From NCBI GenBank assembly GCA_964017125.1, contig OZ024912.1:57953123-58017122 (forward strand): a DNA stretch of 64,000 nucleotides, written 5' to 3'. Position 1 is the first letter of the stretch. The number at the start of each line of letters is the position of its first letter. Shown piece by piece: positions 44,590-56,700 of this stretch. The DNA comes from Flabesymbios commensalis (taxonomy: Eukaryota > Annelida > Polychaeta > Terebellida > Flabelligeridae). The notes under the pieces were generated by a model that was not told where the DNA came from, did no database searches, and saw nothing but the letters and a program-made list of their open reading frames with translations. A program made the translations under genes and the position numbers.

Positions 44590-45600
44590 TTAAATACACA
44601 GTGCTCAGCATCTGTTTTCTCGTACAATTAGTTACTATATAATCATAGGCTTCGGATTGGTCGTAACTAGTCTGTACGAGGCTTTTGACCCCCGTACAAC
44701 TATAATAATGATAAAAATAATACTATCTTTATTTAAAGAGGGTAAACTCTATCAGCCTTCACCCATTTCCCTTTGGGCCCTCAATTCCTGCTAAAACATG
44801 ACTGACAAGCACCGACGAAGGATAATGCTGTGCGACAGCTGATTGCCACCCGCCCATGTTAATAATTCCATGGAAAAGATATGCTCCCTGACAATCTTTA
44901 ATCAAGCTGATCAGCTTGTTACTAGCAGTGTTTCTGCTCGCGATAGTTATCCGATCCATCGCTTATTTGAAGAGGCAGCTGGTGAACACGCAATGAACTG
45001 GTATGTTTAAAAGCCCCAATTGCTATCGTTTAGCTGGATCCACATTTGGGACGTTTTAAAATATGCATAGGTTTCAGTGTCTCAATTTCTGAATAAATTA
45101 CTAAATATCTTTTAGCATAGCTAAATATGCGAAACCTCTGAATTACTGGTCGTCATATGAGTTTGTTGACCACTCTTTAGAAAGCAGGACACCATACTAG
45201 AAAGAGTATCCGCATGACAAATCATCTACAGAGGATGATTATGAGTGATTAGTAGAAAATAGTAGAAAGGGACCTAAAACTATGATATTTCAAATTGATA
45301 TTATGCAAATATAGAAAGTAAATTGGCCAAAATAATTGTTTTTGTCAGTTTTTTTGTCATTATTTTGTTCTACATATGATTAGCATATAATTTCTTAGTT
45401 AATGAATCACTGATCAGTTATTCTATTTGATGCTGATTGAAAGCTGTGATGTATAATGTATAGGCCAATAACTATCAACACTTTGAGCGTTATGGACGTC
45501 TAAAATCGTCAAATGGTGTTATTAGCAGGGTAAATCATATTTATTGGGAATACAAATAGTGTTTAAACATCAAAATTTGCCTAGTACTCGTCTCAATTTA
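44590..45600. other. AT-rich stretch with no recognisable gene
   Basis: The 66-codon open stretch at 44759-44959 (minus) has no known domain and no family resemblance. Nothing else is visible. Confidence 0.4.
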
Positions 45601-45616
45601 AACAAATAATATGTGT

Positions 45617-45680
45617 AATTTTCACCCGCTTGAACTTGTGGGTCGCGGCAGCGAGACACAACTTCAAGTGGGTGAGAATT
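45617..45680. repeat. CACTTGAACTTGTG hairpin
   Basis: AATTTTCACCCGCTTGAACT and TGTGGGTCGC pair with GCGAGACACAACTTCAAGTG and GGTGAGAATT around GCA. It is one of the best-kept hairpins of this type. Confidence 0.8.
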
Positions 45681-45693
45681 TAAATGAGATAAC

Positions 45694-45932
45694 TTAACCC
45701 TTGTCCTGCTATGCCCGGATATATACGGGGTTAAGAATGTCAAAGATCAATACAAATATCACCTAATTTTGATAAAATAATTTTAATAGATGCTTTGTTG
45801 ATCAAATAATTTAATTTTAATTTTTCATAAATAGTAATATTTTTCATCATTTGAAGCTGGAAATTGCGTTAGCAATTCCAGCTTCAAATGACGAAAAATA
45901 CAATTGAAGCAATTCAGCAGGACAAGGGTAAA
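45694..45932. mobile_element. TTAA MITE with CCCTTGTCCTGCT ends and a GAAGCTGG hairpin
   Basis: TTAACCCTTGTCCTGC at the left and AGCAGGACAAGGGTAA at the right are perfect inverses apart from one TTAA base. Inside lie a CCCGGATATATACGGGG dyad and the near-perfect hairpin TTTCATCATTTGAAGCTGG / CCAGCTTCAAATGACGAAA. It shares target and CCCTT start with the other TTAA MITEs but differs in everything else. Confidence 0.85.
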
Positions 45933-46145
45933 CGGTTAAATTTAAATTCTTATGACGGATAGTATATATCTGCAGACAAAAAAATGTTAAAATGTTATAT
46001 TAAAAGTTGCAGATTTTTATTGTTTGCCTTATTATCTAATTTTTTGTTAATACGTCATATGAAATGAAGTATGAGGGAGACATAAGTGTCGACACAACCC
46101 AACTTGCTGTACTGGTTCACTACATATTTTACCCATTAATTAATG

Positions 46146-46379
46146 TTAACCCTTTCAGCGCGGGGACCGTCTTTATACGTCTGTAAACGTAAGATTCTGA
46201 CGTATAAAGACGGTCTCCGCACTGAAAGAATTAGAATACTTCTAATGGCCGTAGACCCATAACATATGAATTTAAATGAAGCAGAAAGAGCTGACTAAGC
46301 CATTTATGATGGTTTCAAATCGAATAAAACCCTTTGGTCTCCATGGTTTATACAAAAATAATTCAGCGCTGTAAGGTTT
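46146..46379 (+). mobile_element. GACGTC-hairpin MITE, reference copy, ~234 bp
   Basis: It starts TTAACCCTTTCAGCGCGGGG and ends CAGCGCTGTAAGG, giving a TIR of CCCTTTCAGCGC / GCGCTGTAAGG. The hairpin (ACCGTCTTTATACGTC / GACGTATAAAGACGGT) is at the left; the body has ATGGCCGTAGACCCATAAC and CCTTTGGTCTCCATGG. Confidence 0.8.
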
Positions 46380-46890
46380 GATTCTTGAATACGCCATATT
46401 AGCTTTATTTAGTGCTACATATAATCCTGTTATTTATTGAACCAATATAGAAATAAATATACGTATATAATGACATATTTTCATTTTATCAGCCCTTTAT
46501 CGCAGATGCCCTTGGATATGTTAAATGACAATAAAATAAATTGTTCCATTAGACAGCTGGTGCAATTTGTTCGGATCCTAGTAAAAACGAGGTGATGAGC
46601 CGATGATGGTTCATTGTTGGGCATCCTTGAAGAGATAAAGCGGAAATAGACTGATGGTGCTGTAGGAGTTGTACATGTCATTACTCATGATATCTGTAAT
46701 GGGATCCGCTCATGTCATGCTGAGGGTAATGACCAAGCATAGCATATGGTATGGGGAATCAAAAATGATATTTTTTTCTTTCCACTATCCACTTTATGGG
46801 ACAAAGTACGAGCATACGTTGTCAGTCAGTGGTGACATTTTCATTTTCGGTACTTCGCGTTTCAGTATTTGTTTGGTGGAAAGTAAAACA

Positions 46891-46995
<105 letters not shown>

Positions 46996-47304
46996 TGAAA
47001 AAACAATACAAAATATAAATAAGGCATTGAATACAGATTGTGTGTAGCACAGAAAGTTAATATGGAGTTACAATGTGTTACTTTCCATTGCTTTTCTTTT
47101 CTCATGTCTGATCTCAAGACATACGTTATTGTTGTGCAAAAAAAGCTGATTAGCCTGATTAAAGAGTGTCAGGGATCATAACTTTTCTCTGGAATGATTA
47201 ACATGGATGTGTAGTCACCAGCTGTCGCCGAGTTGTGGCCTTCGTCGTCGACTCGTGTTTGTCATTCATGTTCCAGCAGGAAATGTATGGGGGCTCAAAA
47301 GCCT

Positions 47305-47473
47305 GGGTCCGTATTCTGGTACAGGCTGTATACGATATATCAGAGGCATCCGCTTGCCTACGATATATAGTAACTTATTACGAGAATACGGATGCAGGAC
47401 ACTGACCTGGCCATCTCGCCTACGATCCAAAGCCTACGATATCATATCGTAACTTGTACGAGAATATGGGTCC
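47305..47473. mobile_element. Short TIR element, GGGTCCGTATTCT ends
   Basis: GGGTCCGTATTCTGGTACA at the left mirrors TGTACGAGAATATGGGTCC at the right. The inside repeats TACGAGAATACGG and CCTACGATATA. Likely a MITE. Confidence 0.65.
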
Positions 47474-47908
47474 AGAAACGGGTTTCCACTCAACAGTGAA
47501 GAAGGAGTCTCTCTTCTTGACACCACTTCTTCAACTATTTACAGTTCGTTGTAAATAGGACGTATCGGGGAAACATGGGATACTGATATCAAAATCAGTC
47601 GATGGGAGATAAAATTCTAAACTGAGCAAATTGAAGTTGGCCAATAAGAAACTACACATGTGAGATCAGTGTTCGGGCTAGGGGTTCAATAATTGCAGCC
47701 AGGCAGGGGGAGACGGTGACTCAGAAGTACATGTAGCGTGTTTCACTTCAGTAGCAGGATTATCATGCTACCCCTTATCCATTCTGGTTTCAGATATACC
47801 GTAGCATGGATTCAAGTTTTATAGATGTTACATAGCTATCATTGGTAGGCCTATATCTTTTGATAGTTATAAACACAGAATAGTGTATTTAAGTTATCGA
47901 AGTGAATA

Positions 47909-48040
47909 TTAGACTAGACGAATTTTCGGGAAATGTGAATTCTAGAGGCATTTTTGAGCAAAAATTGGGAACCTGACCATAATTAGGGTATGCTGAACAC
48001 GATTTACCCGGTTCCCAAGAAGTTTTTGATTATCTAATTA
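47909..48040 (+). repeat. Diverged repeat R, part 2; inverted partner at 51935-52035
   Basis: AGACTAGACGA, AGGCATTTTTGAGCAAAA, TTGGGAACCT and AACACGATT occur inverted in the same order at 51935-52035. Confidence 0.7.
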
Positions 48041-48580
48041 GCATAACAAAATGGCTACCAATCGCCATTTTGAAAAACTTTAAATTCGATAACTCTGGAA
48101 CTAAACAAGCTATTAAGATGCATTATATGTTCAATTCTACTATTTTTGCGATGACAAATCCACTGGAATTACTATTCTTTTTTAAATTTGAGACCATCTA
48201 GACCTCTAAATCCAATGTGGCCGCCATCGCAATTTTGAAAAAAAATACGATAAATTTGAAACTAAGCAAGATAATCGCATAAAGATGCATACATAATATA
48301 CAAAATTCCACTATTTTTTGCCTGGCAAAAGCAATAAAATGGGTTTTTCAGCTTTTGAAACACCTTGACTTCTAAATCCAAGATGATCGCCCATCTCCAT
48401 TTTGAAAAACATAAAATACGATAACTTTAGAACCAAACAAGGTATGACGATGTATAATATACCAAGTCTAACTATTCTTTGGATGACAAATCCAATGAAA
48501 TGGCTATTTTTTAGATTGTGGATTATTTTGACCTCTAAATTCAAGATAGCCGCCATATAATTTTGAAAACACTGAAATAA
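48040..48580. repeat. Degenerate satellite, 4 units of about 165 bp, GGCCGCCAT core
   Basis: Cores near 48048, 48213, 48380 and 48543; each unit has CATTTTGAAAAACTTTAAAT, TCGATAACTCTGGAACTAAA and TTTGCGATGACAAATCCA or close variants. Confidence 0.85.
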
Positions 48581-48612
48581 TGAAATACGTAATATATCAA
48601 ATTCCACCATGT

Positions 48613-48960
48613 TTGGCATCCAAGGGAAGCTGCAGCCTCCACGTGTCTGGCTATAAGCTTCGGGCGAATTGCCAGCGGCCTACCCTGATTCCTCCACTGA
48701 ACAGCTCCTGTATCAGTGCAGGTACAGGCGCTGGCCGTGGTAAGGTCATAACCTACCAGCAATAGTGTTTGACATTAGGTCTCTCACGTGGGATGAATGG
48801 AGTTACACTCCTATCCGACCCGAGGATAACGGAGCTGTGTTTTGTATAGCAAAACGCAAGTCTCCTACCGTCTGAGCATGTCTGGGGATAAATCCCCGGA
48901 ACCCCAACAGATCAAGGCGAGTGAAGAAAAGCACTCTCAATACCAGCAATAGTGTTATTT
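48613..48960 (+). repeat. Dispersed repeat shared with 29530-29650
   Basis: The first ~80 bp match the minus strand of 29560-29640. The remainder (to CAATACCAGCAATAGTG, which occurs twice, at 48757 and 48940) may be part of the same element; ends undefined. Confidence 0.5.
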
Positions 48961-48989
48961 ATTGTGAAATTCTTAGTTATTATTAGTGT

Positions 48990-50100
48990 TATACTAATAC
49001 TGTTATTTTTAGCGTGACAAAACAATCGAATGGTTTATATGTGTTCGATTTGACAATGTTTAATCTAAATATAAGTTTCAAAAACCTAAAACCTAAAAGC
49101 TAAATGTTGTATTCAAACCTTTTAGCATCAAAGTCAGCGGAATACATATTTTTAGATTAAAGACTATCCTCGCCTCTAAGTCTAAGACAAGATTATTCAA
49201 CCTATTATAATACGGTAGAGAAAATAAAGTTCGCCTCTTTGGTGTCATTTAACGCCGCTCTGTCGCCCTTTACTAGAGTAGTCAACAGCGGGACATATCT
49301 GTACCAAGAAAGCCCCACGCTGATTACCGAGATAGAGGCAACTGGTTTACAACTAAACCAGAAACATACATAGATTAGTCTATAGCTTTAACACCTCACC
49401 CTACAGTGCTCCAAACTGTTCGTAAGCCTGGAGTGTGCAGTGCTTTCTATGGTACCGTGCATTATATAGAACCCTTGAAGTCATACAATAACAATAGGGT
49501 ATAGTCCCGACTTCAGGCTTCAGTCTCTCGCGATACTGCCATGATTGTGCAGAATATTCAGTCATGTGCACTCACTAATGCCTCCCCCATGCCCATTAAT
49601 ACCATCTTTCAGGGTCCAACTATTTTAAAGAGCCAGATACCTTGAATGTCGCGCGTCGCAAGACCGGCCAATCAGAGAGCCCTTGACCAGGCGTTGACAG
49701 CTGACTGAGAGCATAGCTTGCTTATTTCCGTTGGTATGATAGATCAGATAGATAGATAAGCTCAGAATCTCAAGCTGATGTCATTGTGTTCTCAGCTCCC
49801 TGATGCCATGACGAAATTCGGTACACGTCACTGTCCAAATGAGAGATTCCCAACTTGTCTATATAATACATCTAGCAACGGAAACATGTGACTGTGTATG
49901 AGAGATGAACAAGAGGTCAATTCTTCGCAACCTTTTATGACATATTTATAAATCTGAAACATCCAATGAGGTTTGAATCTCAGACACACCCCCAAGATGA
50001 CCACGTAGCCAGATAACTGATTGGAGTACTCGATACGGCCAGACTCCTGCGGTATGCACTCGCGTGAGACTGGCCAAGGCAAGATGATTATATTACATGT
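48990..50100. other. Stretch with no recognisable gene
   Basis: It contains a lone GCCTCTTTGGTGTCATTTAA and CGCCGCTCTGTCGCCCTTTA pair near 49230 that resembles the 21-bp minisatellite downstream. No splice-consistent coding signal was found. Confidence 0.35.
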
Positions 50101-50119
50101 TTGTCTATCTTTAAGTAGT

Positions 50120-51255
50120 CCCCGTTGCTTTAACACTTCTCCGTTGCTCTTTAACGCTCCTTCGTCGTTTTTTAACACATCTGCGTCGCTTTCTAACGTC
50201 TGTCCACCAACCTTTAATGTATTTCTGTCACCCTTTACCGCCTCTCTCTCTTAATTTAGCGCTTTTTCTCGCATTCCAACGCTTCTCCGTCGCCATTTAA
50301 CACTTCCTCATCACCAATTAACACATCCCTGTAGCCCTTTAAAGCTTCTCAGTCGTACTTCAGTAATTCCCAATGAGTTCGACAGCTTTTACGTTTTTTT
50401 ATTTCACTCTGACGCCTCCCTGACCCCCTACATGGGACACTTCATTGCCTTCTAACGCCACTCCCTTGCCCTTTGGCGTCTTTCTGTTGCCTTTTAACTC
50501 GTTTCAGTCGCCATAAAACCTTCTCCGTCACCGTTTAATGCTTCTTCATCCTTGCCCTGTGTGAATTTTTCAAATTAGATGTGACATATACCACAATATG
50601 GCATAGATACCTGCATCAAAAGGCGACAAAAAACATGTTCACGGATACGGGGTATTGTTGAAAGGTGACGAAGAGGTGTTAAAAGTCAGGGGAAACTGTC
50701 CAAAGAAGACGAAATGGCTTAATGGTTAGGAATTAAAATGTCAACGAGGAAATATTGAAAGGCAACAGGGGGGCGTTAAAATGCAAATAAGATATGTTGA
50801 AGAGTTACAAAGAGGCGTTAAATGTCACAGGAAAACAGAGAAATATTAAAGAGCGACTGGAATATTTTTGGTAACCGCTAGAGGAGCTTTAACAGCAACA
50901 GAGCTGCGTTAATAGATAGAGAATCGTTAACGGAAGATTGTTTAAAGCTGATGGAGAGCCATTAATGGGTGACGGGGAAAGGATAAATAACGACAATTAA
51001 GGAAGGTTAAAGGCCAATAGACAGGAAGTAGAAGGCGACGGAGAAGCGTGAAATGGTGCGGAGGGGCGTTAAAATACGATGGAGAATCGTTATGTGGCAC
51101 TGAGAACTGTTGAAAAGCAACAGAGGAGTTAAAGTCAACAGGTATCAAGGGCGACAGAAGGACACCTAATGGCAACGGATAAGCATTGAAGGGCGACAGA
51201 GAAACGTGAAATGGCGATGAAGGGCGGTTAAAATGCGATGGAGAGTCGTTAAACA
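50120..51255. repeat. Inverted 21-bp minisatellite pair encoding a heptad pattern
   Basis: 50120-50560 is a degenerate run of CTTTAACGCTTCTCCGTCGCC-like units, while 50640-51255 is the same unit in the opposite orientation (GGCGACGGAGAAGCGTTAAA-like). The step is close to 21 bp, so one strand reads a 7-residue pattern (ALKGDGE-like) and the other FNxxxSP. Many units have indels that change the frame, so coding is doubtful today. Confidence 0.75.
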
Positions 51256-51746
51256 GCAAACACAACAGGGTAATCCAATATTGGGTTAATGTTGGGCCAG
51301 TGTCGAAAACGATGTTAAATTTCACAGGCAAACAGTTACTGATAATAATGGCGACGGTTAGACGTTAAAGCGTTTTCGCCCAAATTCCACCACCACATAC
51401 GATGGCGAAATTTGTCCAAACTAGGCATATTGGGCATTGAAATTTTATATAATTTATTTTCTATATTTAACTTAACTTATTTCCACTGAATACAGCAAAC
51501 AAATCTTCTCCTTTGTAAGCCAAACAGCGAAATACCGCTAGAAATAGCATGGTGAGCGATAGGTTATCTAGTCTTTATTAAACATAATTGATAAAGTGTT
51601 TCAAATACAGACTAATTAATTAGTTTTTTACACTATAAACCTATACAGTTAGACATCTCCATTTTTGTCATATTATTGTGCGTAACAGCGAGGTCAAAGC
51701 CCAAAATAAATATTCTTGTGATCATGGTAATGGCGATTTCTAATTA

Positions 51747-51773
51747 GCATATATATATATATATATATATATT
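51747..51773. repeat. AT dinucleotide microsatellite
   Basis: About 13 uninterrupted AT units. Confidence 0.9.
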
Positions 51774-51934
51774 GTACATATGTTCATTTTAATGACGCAT
51801 AAGTCTGCATAAATATCTATCTATATACATGTATATCAATAATACTATTTAATATTTTGCTTTGTAAATTATTATTAGCTGTGCTTTGTATCTGTTCATA
51901 GTGAAAAATAATAGATGAAAATAATTTCAATATA

Positions 51935-52300
51935 ATCGTGTTTGGCACACCTTAATTATGCTAAAAAGTTAGGTTCCCAACTTTTGCCCAAAAAATGCTC
52001 CTAGGATTTTATAGGAGCTGCTTTTCCAAAAACTCGTCTAGTCTATAGAAATTTGAGGAAAGTACATTTTCTGACCTGACGAAAATGTTATCTCCTTATC
52101 TGTAAAAAAATGCATTTCAAAACTTCCCCGCACCTAGGGAGTTCAGTGTTCTCTACTGGTATACTTTACAGCCTGGCACATCATAATTTAATAACACTAG
52201 TGTCGAAAATAATATGCAAATGTTTACATACATCTACGTGTTGGATGACAGATATGATATCTACATTTTTGTACAAGGGCTATTCAAGGACACGAGATTA
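51935..52300 (-). repeat. Diverged repeat R, uninterrupted copy
   Basis: The minus strand of this segment corresponds to 44311-44577 followed directly by 47909-48015. Its outer edge (CAAGGACACGAGATTA) lies next to the left side of the retroelement fossil, but no matching copy is seen at that element's right side. Confidence 0.7.
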
Positions 52301-52459
52301 TTACCAGATTACCTGATTACACATAAACTCCGACGTTACCTAACCTGCCTCGTGTCAGGCTCCAACATCAGGACCGTGTGACGAGAAACGTGGATCATTT
52401 GCAAGAGGCAGGTAGGTCGCTTGATTCTTTATTATCTGGTCATGTAACGGAAACTTTAA

Positions 52460-53110
52460 AGGCTAGTGGGTCAAGCTGGTCAAGAGACGATGACCCACGG
52501 CTATTTTAATTGTACGGGCGACAGCAAGAAAGCTGTTCACATAACCCATTTCTTAACGGAAGCCACCAAAAAGAGACGCCAAACACGACGTAAAAATTAT
52601 GTGTTAAGCCAACAACCTCAAGGGGGTGACCAACTCATACTAACCACAGGCGATGATCACCCGTATTCTGGCATCAGAATAGAGGAATGGGGTGCCGCTA
52701 ATTGTCGAGTTATGGCTCATTTATTACAAACAAATCAACTGCAAGCCACACACGTGGAATTCTACCTAGCCTACGCCGTACATATTTTTGACCTAGCCCA
52801 ACGGTACGAGTGGGAAACTTTACTTGATTTCGACTACCAATACCGCGACAGGTAGAATTTGGTTTCCAGTGGGGGACAAATATGAGTAACATGGAGCTCA
52901 CGCTTCTGCGTTCACGACGTTGGGGTGAACAAGGGGGTCACGGGCAGAAACGAGAACATCATAAACTGTCCACAGGGGGTGCGGTCGTCAATAAAATAAA
53001 TCTGCCTCAACAGGAGTGCCGTCTATTTAAAAAAGAAATGGAAATTGCCCGTATGGCGACTCCTGCAAATTTAGACATGCACAATCTCAAATTTCAAAAA
53101 ACGAGTTAAC
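52460..53110 (+). mobile_element. Fossil retroelement: ORF1-like region
   Basis: Open stretches here precede the polymerase region in the position of a DIRS/Ngaro ORF1. The segment is polar and contains GIRIEEWGAANCRVMAHLL and FYLAYAVHIFDLAQ, but I recognise no named domain. Assignment is by position. Confidence 0.45.
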
Positions 53111-53169
53111 GAAAGGAACCATTATAATTTTAAATAAGATGGCTCCTTAAATTACGAACAATGGGAAAA

Positions 53170-53790
53170 GATGTTACCTGTAAATGATTCTAAACGGGAA
53201 TGGAGTTTAAAGGGTGTTCATGAAGGTTTTGAGATTGTTGATTCTGAACCCCAGGGGGAGGTGGAGATTGACAATCATACTTCCGCCACTAACAAGCTGT
53301 ATAGACCTGCGGTGGAGAAGCAAATTATGGAAGAAATAACAAACGGACGTTATAGGGTAGTGAATAAAAAAACAAAATAAATTTCCGCTTTGGCAGCCAT
53401 CCCTAAGAATGATGGGAAAATAAGACTAATTCACGATGCCTCGCAGCCAACAGGTGGCGCTCTGAATGATTACGCGGAGAAGGGTCGATGTGTATATGAA
53501 TCCGTGAAAGATGCTAATAAAATTATTAAGCCAAATTCGGTTATGGGAAAAATCGACCTATTGAATGCCTATAGAACTGTAAAAATTCACCCCCGTCACC
53601 AACAATGGACTGGGCTCAAGTGTCGCTTTGATGGGGATGATCATTTCACTTACATGGTTGATGAGCGTTTATGTTTCGGTGCAAGAAAATCACCCAGTAT
53701 TTTTACTCAACTGACTCAAGCGGTCATACGTATACTCGCTAATATGGGCCACTCCGGGATTGTATGCTATCTAGATGATTTCCTTATTAG
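53170..53790 (+). mobile_element. Fossil retroelement: reverse transcriptase, N-terminal portion
   Basis: RT blocks visible in order are AAIPKNDGKIRLIHDAS, MGKIDLLNAYRTVKIHP, LCFGARKSPSIFTQL and the catalytic-loop block VCYLDDFLI, with LDD typical of DIRS-like polymerases. The region stops at the border of the inserted DNA element. Confidence 0.85.
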
Positions 53791-56700
53791 TCTGGTGCGG
53801 TATGTCAGAAATATGCCTAAAATTAAAAGTTCTTGCCAAAATTGATTTTATTGTTTTTTTGACTTTATTAGGGGTCAAATAAGCCAGAAATATTGGGGTT
53901 CAATTTTTCCCGCCCCTCAACCTCGTTTTACGACACATTCAAAATGGCCGCCATCAAAATCACATATTTGGCTATAACTTGGGCCCTAGAATAGCTAGAG
54001 TCACGATTTTGATGTCTATACCCATGTTTTCGGGTACGAGGAATCTAATAGTGCCCATAAAAAATGTAGATGTCTCTTAGATATTTTAAAATTAACGATA
54101 AAACACATTTTTGATACGTTTTCGGTCATTTTTTTTCACGAATTCGAAAAAAACTAAAATTCAAACATTGAGCGTTGTTAAGTGTGTATCATGATAAACA
54201 GTGCATTGTTGATGGTTTCTGAATGATGGGTGTTCCGTTAATGGACCCCAAATAGTTGACCAAAGTGACGTGAAGCGATTGTAAAAACTGAACAATTTCA
54301 ATTACGATGTTTGATGCATTTATTTCATTTAAACATTTTACAACAGTCACAGACGATAATTGATATTGCCGGTGATGTGTCTTTTACAAAACACATTTGA
54401 AAACGTTGAGAAGTGGGTGGGATGGGTCAATGTTATTTGAAATGAAATAAAATTAGCACACATTGTGCGCAAATTGTGCGTTTCAGCAATGTTTCATATT
54501 TGCTAAGCAAATGACCAGAATTAATCTTGGTGGGTAATTATGGAGCATCCCATCCATCAAATTATTGGATTTTTAGATCTTGTTTTTCTTAAATCCATAA
54601 ATGATGCTCAATAACAAATAAAAGGGGGACTTTCAATTCATCACAGCCTATGAGAGATATCAGCGTATAGATTCCAGTCATCATTGTAGGGGGCAGGGCC
54701 ATTACCATAGAGGATCACAACAAACATTCAATGGCTTGGTTCATTTTCTTATGCGAAAGAAACAAGCAACTCACAACCACAAAATGTTTCGCTAGGTATC
54801 AGTAAATCAGTTCCAATCTAAAAACAGGAAAAGGGTAACGTGATATTTTTTTAACTGGACAACATAATCAAAGATAGTCTGTTTACATGAGACGCCTTGT
54901 AGCCTGCCACAGATCATTCAATTAAGAAATATTACAAATAATAAGAGAACAGAAAACATGATACATTTTGAACCAACCCAGTCATGTTACAGATACACTT
55001 GAATGTGTTTGCATATTGTATGCTCAGTAGTAGATAAAAATGTTATCCGGTAAAAAAGTGATAATGCCCGCGAGACACAACATCAAGTGGTTGAAAATTT
55101 AGATAATCTGTGAGAAGTCATTCTAGAAAGGCAGAAGTCAAGATTGCTGAAAAAACTGATGATCACTTTTACTAAGTACTATGTATGTACATTGTCATCC
55201 AAACCAAGTTGTTTAAAACTGGTTCCTGTTGAGTTGAGTTTTCTGCAGATTGATGCAAGTGACACAATTATCAAACCATGAGAGTAGCTCATGAAGTCAG
55301 AAGTTTGTAATATGTCCCAATAATAGGCCTAGATCTAGGACCGCTTTATTGGCAGTCCACGGATCACGTGTGAGTGATTACACAAGGGATGCTTCATGAC
55401 AAAAGAGTAATACAAAAACCACCTCGGGCCTATCATTTGGTGAAATCAGCACTGGGTACTATGGGTAATGATATCTCTCTCTGGGTTACTTCTTCTCATG
55501 GGAGCATACTCTAGAACGCCTTATCGTGACCAGAGGTCGGGTGTCTAAAAGTCTTAATAAGTTGAGCTTGTACTAATTTCTCCAGGACAGGTGAATTCAC
55601 TTTCTTTCTGCAGAGGTTACACTAACAGGAGCGTCATTCCTCAACAGGTGTGATTTGAAACAAATAATATATTCTGGTCAAATACTGACACATTCTGAAT
55701 CTAATACTGATGCATTAACTGAGTAATAGGTGATTTGAGGCATAATTGGATCAAATATGTACTGCAACAGAGTAGTCCAAAAGTAATATTTTTTGTAATG
55801 CCACAATGCTATACACAACAGAATATGCTTGGGTATGTCAATTCACCGTCGATGGAAGCTTTTACTTTGTTGCAACTCAATTTTAATTTTGTTCAGTAAC
55901 CTTGTCGAAAATTGTGGTATATTTCTTCTTGAAAAAGGTTTTTTGAAAGCTTTGTACATGGGCTTATCGCAGATGATCAAATATCTTTACCACTTTTTGC
56001 TAGATAACATATCAATCTATTGAGCACACATATGAAAAGGCATTCAAGTGTACCTCACACGTAAACAGATTATATCCACATATATTGTTATTTTAAATAG
56101 CTTGTAAATTAACGTCAACACACTAGTTTCAACTTGAACTCACGGGGCCGCAACTGTGATCACATAGTCACATTGAGAGGGAATAGACAAGGATATTTCT
56201 CTGAAATACCCCTGCGAGATCAGCACGGTTCAAACCCGGGATGCGTGCATGAATGACGTGGCAGTCCGATATTCTATCGATGCGCTGCCTCTCCCTCTCT
56301 ATATTTGTACATCGAAACCCTTGGAAGCATGGACGAATTTGGTATGTGAAGTGTACTAATCCTCTGGCTTAATCAGCTAATGATAATTCCAGCTTTACGG
56401 TGGCAACTAGTCTTGTCTAAAAATCTAGAATGGGAGATGTTCACCTACATGAGCTACACCTTATGAGAGCCAACCACATGTCAATGGGGGACAAGACCTG
56501 CTTTATCAGATGGCCAAACCCACCATTAGAACAAAATGTGTGGGAAGTGAAATATAGCATGTTCATTCCTGTCAGATGTCTTAGTTCACCTGCACCAAGG
56601 GCTGTTATTGAGCTCAACAAATATTGATGCAAATAAGACCATAGTACAAAATATAGTTAAAATTCTCAGCGTTGCAGACGACTCCTGTACAAATGCAACA

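Noticed and set aside
49828-50254. Protein with LKSNGE / FNTSP repeats as a live gene
   Set aside because: The frames are produced by the 21-bp minisatellite and do not persist across the array; kept as a repeat finding.
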